Positions 58,642 to 64,000 of a stretch of DNA of 64,000 nt are shown piece by piece. Below the pieces are notes generated by a model. That model made no database searches. It saw only the letters and a program-made list of their open reading frames with translations, and was not told where the DNA came from. The stretch's first letter is position 1; each line of letters starts with the position of its first letter. The stretch is from Salvelinus alpinus (taxonomy: Eukaryota; Chordata; Actinopteri; Salmoniformes; Salmonidae), in contig NC_092096.1 in NCBI RefSeq assembly GCF_045679555.1, forward strand, positions 21,599,016 through 21,663,015, given 5' to 3'. Both the position numbers and the translations under genes were made by a program.

Positions 58642-58854
58642 CATCTCAAGTGGAGTAGCAGATCGGTGTGTGGACTCCAACAAGTGTAGCAATATGTTGA
58701 GCTGTGTACACATTATGCTGTTGGCTAACCTTAGCAAACAACTTGTGTAGCAGGTTATTTGCTAAGGTTAGTCAACAGCATAATGTGTACACAGTTCAAC
58801 ATATTGCTACACTTGTTGGAGTCCACACACAGATCTATTACTCCACTTGAGATG
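58642..58854. repeat. Near-perfect palindrome with 97-bp arms
   Basis: The left arm is 58,642-58,738 and the right arm 58,758-58,854, separated by a 19-base spacer. I count about four mismatches in 97 positions. Neither arm resembles the repeat families elsewhere in the window. The transcript of either strand would form a long hairpin. It could be a recent inverted duplication, a small TIR element, or a hairpin RNA source; sequence alone does not decide. Confidence 0.9.
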
Positions 58855-59204
58855 GTTCACCTCAAGTCAAAAGCCCTCATTTTTGCAATGAACCACTTTT
58901 CATAAAACGTCTTGGAGTAAGAGTGCTGATCTATAATCAGTTTTACCTTGAGATCATAATTAATATGATTATAAACAGGGGGAGGCTGATCCTGGGTCAG
59001 CACTACTACTCTGAGAAGCTTAATTAATACAGTCCTACAGCTTTGATAGGGTCTACATCTCAGTCAATTCCTCTTTCATTTGAAAAGGACAAATGGTAAC
59101 ACTTCATTCATTTTATGCTTACAGTCTGATAACTCCTTAAAATAAATCCTGCTCCCTATGGGGTCATACAAATTATTCATACCTCATATTTGGTAACACT
59201 TCAC

Positions 59205-59456
59205 GAGGTGGCAGGTAGCCTAGTGGTTAGAGCATAGAGGTGGCAGGTAGCCTAGTGGTTAGAGCGTAGAGGTGGCAGGTAGCCTAGTGGTTAGAGCGTT
59301 GGGCCAGTAACTGAAAGGTCGAATCCCTGAGCTGACAAGGTAAAAATCTGTCGTTCTGCCCCTGAACAAAGCAGTTAACCCACTGTTCCTAGGCTGTCAT
59401 TGTAAATAAGAATTTATTCTTAACTGACTTGCCTAGTAAAATGTAAAAAATTATAA
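59205..59456 (+). mobile_element. HpaI-type SINE with a triplicated tRNA-like head
   Basis: The head segment gaggtggcaggtagcctagt...ggttagagc is tandemly present three times in 32-bp steps (59,205, 59,237, 59,269). It is followed by the full body: gttgggccagtaactgaaag, gctgacaaggtaaaaatctg, cccactgttcctaggctgtc and the tail cattgtaaataagaatttat. The A box is thus triplicated while the B-box region is partly deleted (gaaaggtcgaatccc). Salmonid-specific family. The tail matches the LINE at 49,360. Confidence 0.93.
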
Positions 59457-59659
59457 TATTGAGCTAGCTGCCTGACAACATCTATCAAATATATTCTACA
59501 GTATATGAAGCATATTCAACCATCTTTTTATTTAAAATCGATTGGATTTTATATACTTTTCTGCTGGATGCATGCCGTTGGTACTCCTAACATTCGACAC
59601 AGGCCAAATCTAGGTCTCAAATGTTATAACTTCAAAAACCTATTGTCACCATTGGTTGG

Positions 59660-60167
59660 TTGATTGAGGGAGAGAGAAAGAGAGAGAAAGAGAAGAGGGG
59701 CGAGTGGATAAGAGAGGGGGAGAGAAAGAGAGGAGGAGGAGAGAGGGAGAGCGAAAGAGAGGAGGGAGAGAGTTAGAGAGGGAGAGGGAGAGCAAAAGAG
59801 AGGGAGAGAGGGAGAGAGAGAGAAAGAGGGGGAGAGAATGAGAGGAGGAGGGAGTAAGGGAGGGGGAGAGAAAGAGAGAGAGAAAGAGAGGAGGAGGGAG
59901 GGTGTTAGAGGGAGAGAGAAAGAGAGGGAGGAAGGGAGAGAGAAAGAGAGGAGGAGGGAGTAAAAGAGGGAGAGAGAAAGAGAAGAGGAGTGTGTAAGAG
60001 AGGTGGAGAGAAAGAGAGGAGGAGGGAGGGAGGGAGGGTGTAAGAGAGGGGGAGAGAAAGAGAGGAGTGAGTAAGAGAGGGGGAGAGAAATAGAGGAGGA
60101 GGGAGTGAGGAAGAGATGGGGAGAGAAAAAGAAGAGGAGTGAGTAAGAGAGGGGGAGAGAAAGTGAT
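59660..60167. repeat. Long homopurine tract (GA/GGA-rich)
   Basis: About 500 bases on the plus strand are almost only A and G (gagagagaaagagaggagga-type units), with rare T or C. The complementary strand is polypyrimidine, and the 191-codon frame it appears to encode (Leu/Ser/Pro-rich) is a composition artefact. Such tracts can form triplex DNA. Confidence 0.93.
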
Positions 60168-60362
60168 GGAATGTAGTTGAGAGGATATCAAAACACCATC
60201 ACACCAGCCCTTAAGAGCCATATTGATCTCTTGTGTGGTGAGAAAGTGCTAGTGAGAGAGGCAAACAATTAAGTGTGCCATTCATCATCAGTGGGCTGGG
60301 ACTACCAAGACTCTGATCAAACGGGGGCCCAAGGGCACTCCTTCACCTGAGCACTTTGTCGC

Positions 60363-60490
60363 TCACACTAGGGCTGCAACCCAAATGGTACCCTATTCTG
60401 TATATAGTGCAAGTACTTTTGACAAGGCTCATAGGACTAAAGTACTGCACTATGTAGGAAAAAGAGTTCCATTTGGGACGCGCACTAGGT
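60363..60490. repeat. Palindromic MITE (cccaaatgg...ccatttggg family)
   Basis: Arms aacccaaatggtaccctatt and its inverted partner aaaaagagttccatttgggac flank a central inner inverted pair (tatatagtgca / tgcactatgta). Related copies or halves are at 60,740, 62,148 and 63,744. Confidence 0.85.
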
Positions 60491-60739
60491 CTCCTCAAAC
60501 AAATGGGACCAACTCGCCCAACTCTCAATAGTATGAACAGTGAAACACGGCTTGGCTCCTCACCTCAGCTCAATGATTAAATCAATGGAGTATTTGCGGC
60601 AGGGTGTAACCCTAACGATCTGTGCTCTGACAGAGTAGCTGTGTTAGAGGGAGACAGGTTTCCTACGTAAGCCAGCAGTATAAATAGACTGGATTCGGTC
60701 CTTGCGCCAGCCCCAGTGATTAAAGACGTCCCCCTTTAC

Positions 60740-60812
60740 AGTGTGTGTGCCAGAGCCCTGGTCAAAAGTAGTGCACTACAAAGGGAATAGGGTGCCATTT
60801 GGGATGCAGCCT
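60740..60812. repeat. Half copy of the cccaaatgg MITE family
   Basis: Right half only: cctggtcaaaagtagtgcac, aagggaatagggtgccattt and gggatgcagcc. The left half is missing. Confidence 0.8.
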
Positions 60813-60815
60813 ATA

Positions 60816-61965
60816 TAATGTGCAGCCTGCGTAGCATCTGTTGGAATACGACTGAGAAGCGTTCACCTGAGGTTCGCCAAAATGTCCAAGTAACGTTGAT
60901 AGGGACTGAAGTGCCTCAATGGATTTATGCAGGTTTCTATTAAAGGCTCGGAAAAACAGGTGGATGATTTTATTAGCTCATCAACTTGGCAATATTGTTG
61001 CAATTGGACAAATTGAGAAGACATCAATGATTTGGTAAAGAATTCTAATGATGAACTGAGTGTCATAAAACCCCTCAAATAATGATAAGAAAGAGACGTT
61101 GGTCATTTCCACCGAACTGACAGGGTGATTTTTATCTGTGTTGTTCAAATGGTGGACCGAATGGCTGGTACTGATATAGTGAAACAGATGGAATGCTGGC
61201 TCAAGGCATTTATCTCTGTCAGGTTGTTTGTCCACTCGCAGGTTGAAGGTGACCTGGATCGTGTTCACTACACCACACAATGGAAAAAGAAAATGACCGT
61301 TTCTTAAATCTAGGTAGTCCCTCCCTGTTTCAGTCCATTCTCTTTTGTATGGTGCCTAAAGAACACGACTCAGGTCTTTAAATCTGAGGTAGGAGGGATT
61401 ATTCACCACATGCCTTGGGGTCACCCCACCCAGTACCCTACACCAAGATAAGAAAACAGGGAGTGAAGTCTGCTCCGGGGTGAAGTTTCCTGTAGGTACA
61501 GATTCTGCTATTGTTTTATCTGTCATCATGGGAGATTTTTTTAACCATAACACCGCCAAGCCTCCCACTGTCTCTGCTTGTATCCCCCAAACCTAACCGT
61601 AACCATTAGTAAGGAAAATGCTAAACTGACCCAAAATCAGTGTCTAGGAATGTTACCTTGCGCCCATTTGTAGATGACCTTTTGACCTGTTGGGAGTAAT
61701 GTACACTGCCATGTCATTAGCTGGCCAGTGGGTGGTGATCTTCCCTCAACCACAGATGCAGAGAAGTCATCCAACCGTGTAGATTATAAACCCAATCAGA
61801 AGCCCAGTGGAGCGTCTGTCAACCTTAATGACGTCAACAGAGATCCAGGAAGATGGGCAAGTCTCAGCTTGTCCCTGGCAACAAGATCCTGTCGGGGGTT
61901 ATGTGTGAGGGCAATAGACAGCTCCCCAAACCACTGTGCTTGACTGACTGAGGAGCCACGTTATT
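60816..61965. other. Unassigned non-coding stretch
   Basis: No gene or clear repeat recognised over about 1.1 kb. The open frames are short and without family resemblance. Confidence 0.4.
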
Positions 61966-61969
61966 CACT

Positions 61970-62158
61970 ACACCAGGGATGGGCAACTCCAGTCCTCTGT
62001 GGCCTGATTGGTGTTACACTTTTGCCCCATCCTCAGCCACTAACCTTGAACTTCAGTTTAGAATGCAATTAGTTTAATCAGTTGTGTTTGCTAGGGATGG
62101 GAAAAATGTGTGACACCATTCCAAGGACTGGAGTTGCCCTCCCTGATATAGGGAATAG
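61970..62158. repeat. MITE with ccagggatgggcaactccag termini, nested in another MITE
   Basis: Left end ccagggatgggcaactccag, right end ctggagttgccctccctg, inverted to each other. Directly left is ttcactaca and directly right atatagggaatagggtgcta, which would join into the gcactatatagggaataggg segment of the cccaaatgg family. So this element probably inserted into a copy of that family; 62,150-62,180 is the surviving part. Confidence 0.75.
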
Positions 62159-62179
62159 GGTGCTATTTGGGAAGCATAC

Positions 62180-62779
62180 CCTGTAAATGCCTTGATGCCT
62201 TAGGAGGGGTACAAGAAACCTGAGGTTGTCACATGACAAAAGGTAATAGATGAAAGTGGAACCAGAACAACAACAGGGTTGTGTTCATTGGGGCAGGCAA
62301 CGTTATAAAACTTTTTGCAACGGAAAATAAAAATGAACCTTTCTTACTGGACAGTCCATTTCCTTCAGTTTGATCCTAATCTGCTGATAATGCTGTTTCT
62401 CGACAGGCCTATGATGATCTATCCATTAGAAAGCTGTCCAGAGAGCCCACTGACTAAACACTTTTAGCGTCATGCTAATGCACGCACTCATGAAATGCCA
62501 TTCAGTTAAGATGGATCTGTGTCCCAGGCCGCTGGGCTTTTAGCAGTTCGCTAACAAGGTTATACATGGAGATGGTCAACTCAAGCTTGCTGTTTATTAT
62601 GAATTACTGTGATGAGATGTGGTGAATCTATTCCCTGTTCACATCAGGCAGATACTTTTTCTGAATCACTTTGATGCAAGTGAAGGTTTGTGTTTACCAA
62701 CTAAACAGCTATTCAGGGAGTATACAGTATTTAACATTAACCCCAAGCCAAAATGTATATCAACCAATGCATTTTATAA
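62180..62779. other. Unassigned non-coding stretch
   Basis: Nothing recognised. Confidence 0.35.
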
Positions 62780-62816
62780 TACACACACACATGCACACAC
62801 ACACACACACACACAC
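62780..62816. repeat. (CA)n microsatellite
   Basis: acacacacacatgcacacac-type run, one interruption. Confidence 0.95.
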
Positions 62817-63049
62817 AAAGGCATAATATGTAAGACTGTTGGACAAGACATATGCAACTGTATATTGGTGGTTAAGAGGTAATCATTCACAGAGCCAATG
62901 GCAGATGGAACATTTGTTTGCCTCTCAAGCATGCTGTGTTTAGCAGACAGCTGTTGTGGTCCATGAAACCCCTTCTCTATGTTTGTTCCATCTGTGTTGC
63001 CATGGACACATGAAAACCAACGCTGTCACCAGAGGACAGCTAAGCCATA

Positions 63050-63230
63050 GTCCAGGGTTCTCCAACTCTGGGTTTGGAGAGCTACTGGGTGTGCAGGCTG
63101 TCCTTCCAGCCCTGCAGTAGAACACCTGATTCAGCTAATTATGGTCCCGATTTTTTTTTTTTACCGTTATTTTACCAGGTAAGTTGACTGAGAACACGTT
63201 CTCATTTGCAGCAACGACCTGGGGAATAGT
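63050..63230. repeat. Two abutting short-repeat fragments
   Basis: 63,055-63,140 (gggttctccaactctgggtt ... gaacacctgattcagctaat) is half of a short inverted-repeat element. 63,150-63,230 (ttattttaccaggtaagttg, actgagaacacgttctcatt, acgacctggggaatagttac) is a fragment of an abundant salmonid repeat as I recall it. A T run lies between them. Confidence 0.5.
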
Positions 63231-63743
63231 TACAGGGGAGAGGAGGGGGATGAATGAGCCAATTGTAAACTTTGATTGACGACTTTGATAAGTTGCCTTG
63301 GTCATGTCAGTCAACCCAGAGTTAAGAACACTCAGGAATACATAAAAAATTCACCCTTCCTTGTTTCCTTGAGAGGGAAGCACAGATCTATAAGTGATTG
63401 GATTGGTGTGCAAGGTTACCACTCAATTACTTTCACCAATCCAACCACCAATTTACATCTGTGAAGGTAGGAGGCAGGAAGGATTATTTCTGGAGTATTC
63501 AGAAAGGGCCCAAGCCAAAGGTGCAACAACATTCATATTCCTGTCTTTGTGTGTTGGAGGAAGTGTCTGAACACAACTCCCACCTGTACAAGGCCTATAG
63601 TGCTATCATACAGGGCAGATGAAGCTGCAAGCTGAATGAATGTCCAGCTGTGCACCCCAACGATGCCACAATGATAGTTAGCAGGGAGATAAAATCACCT
63701 TTTCTGATTCCTATCAAGTCCTAGTGCTGTGCCCAGAGAAAAT
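63231..63743. other. Unassigned non-coding stretch
   Basis: No gene or repeat recognised. Confidence 0.35.
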
Positions 63744-63842
63744 GACACAGACTGCAGCCCAAATGGCACCCTATTCCTATGGCCCCTGGTCAAAAGTAGT
63801 GCACTATATAGGGAATAAGGTGCCATTTGGGACGCATCTAGT
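63744..63842. repeat. Palindromic MITE (cccaaatgg family), full copy
   Basis: Left arm gcagcccaaatggcacccta, right arm ggaataaggtgccatttggg, with cctggtcaaaagtagtgcac in the middle. Full but short copy. Confidence 0.88.
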
Positions 63843-64000
63843 TACATCACGGCAGAGTGGGCTGGGGTTACTGCCACGGTACTCTGCCACTCTGCCAGGC
63901 TTGTCCTCTATGCTCAGGACTTCAGTTGTATCATGGGCAATGTGCTACTATAATAGGAGGCTACTACTGGGTTTCCATACAAATTGTATGCAAACCGGAT

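Noticed and set aside
59646..60221. 191-codon Leu/Ser/Pro-rich frame on the minus strand
   Set aside because: It is the complement of a purine tract, and the composition explains the open frame.

Overview
The window is vertebrate nuclear DNA. The repeat families (an HpaI-type SINE, a Sleeping Beauty-family Tc1 element, the 'TGTCACG...' LTR family, the 'cttcttatgg' TIR family) and a fish-egg lectin gene point to a salmonid fish. I judge this from remembered family sequences; no search was run. The region is mostly mobile and tandem-repeat DNA. I could model only one host gene.

Layout. 1-4.2 kb holds palindromic MITE-like repeats, a solo LTR with a perfect 5-bp target duplication (TSD), a decayed LINE ORF1 zinc-knuckle fragment and a tRNA-derived SINE. 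4,263-6,074 (minus strand) is a five-exon fish-egg lectin (tectonin-type) gene. All splice sites are canonical and the frame totals 255 codons, but exon 4 carries an in-frame TGA. Its TATA box is at 6,146-6,154. From 6.3 to 12.7 kb an old Tc1-like repeat has been split by at least six later insertions. These include a SINE, an LTR element whose proline-rich internal region has become a minisatellite, two LINE fragments and a TIR element. From 13.9 to 23.1 kb there is a nest four levels deep: a Tc1-like repeat contains a TIR element, which contains a 7.4-kb L1-like LINE, which contains a solo LTR and a second TIR element.

23.6-42.8 kb is a tandem triplication. Each unit holds a ~27-bp minisatellite, an LTR with a SINE inside it, a SINE-like stretch, a dead L2-like LINE, and a 22-bp CTACCTAACTG minisatellite that grows from ~0.35 kb to ~1.8 kb to ~4.2 kb across the three copies. 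43.1-45.7 kb holds an LTR element on the minus strand and a solo LTR. At 46.7-47.2 kb the 5' flank of the lectin gene, TATA box included, appears again without the gene. It is followed by an internally deleted Sleeping Beauty-type element and another Tc1-like remnant. 49.4-50.4 kb is a LINE on the minus strand. 52.2-56.2 kb is a ~4-kb minisatellite of 39/40-bp units. The last 8 kb is non-coding DNA with several MITEs, a nearly perfect 97-bp-arm palindrome, an HpaI-type SINE and a 0.5-kb purine tract.

The most notable points are the Cys-to-UGA change in an otherwise intact lectin gene, the orphan lectin promoter 40 kb away, the minisatellite-bounded triplication with mosaic copy relationships, and a repeated LTR-element architecture in which the 5' LTR is cut to a 24-39 bp stub joined to an expanded proline-rich repeat.
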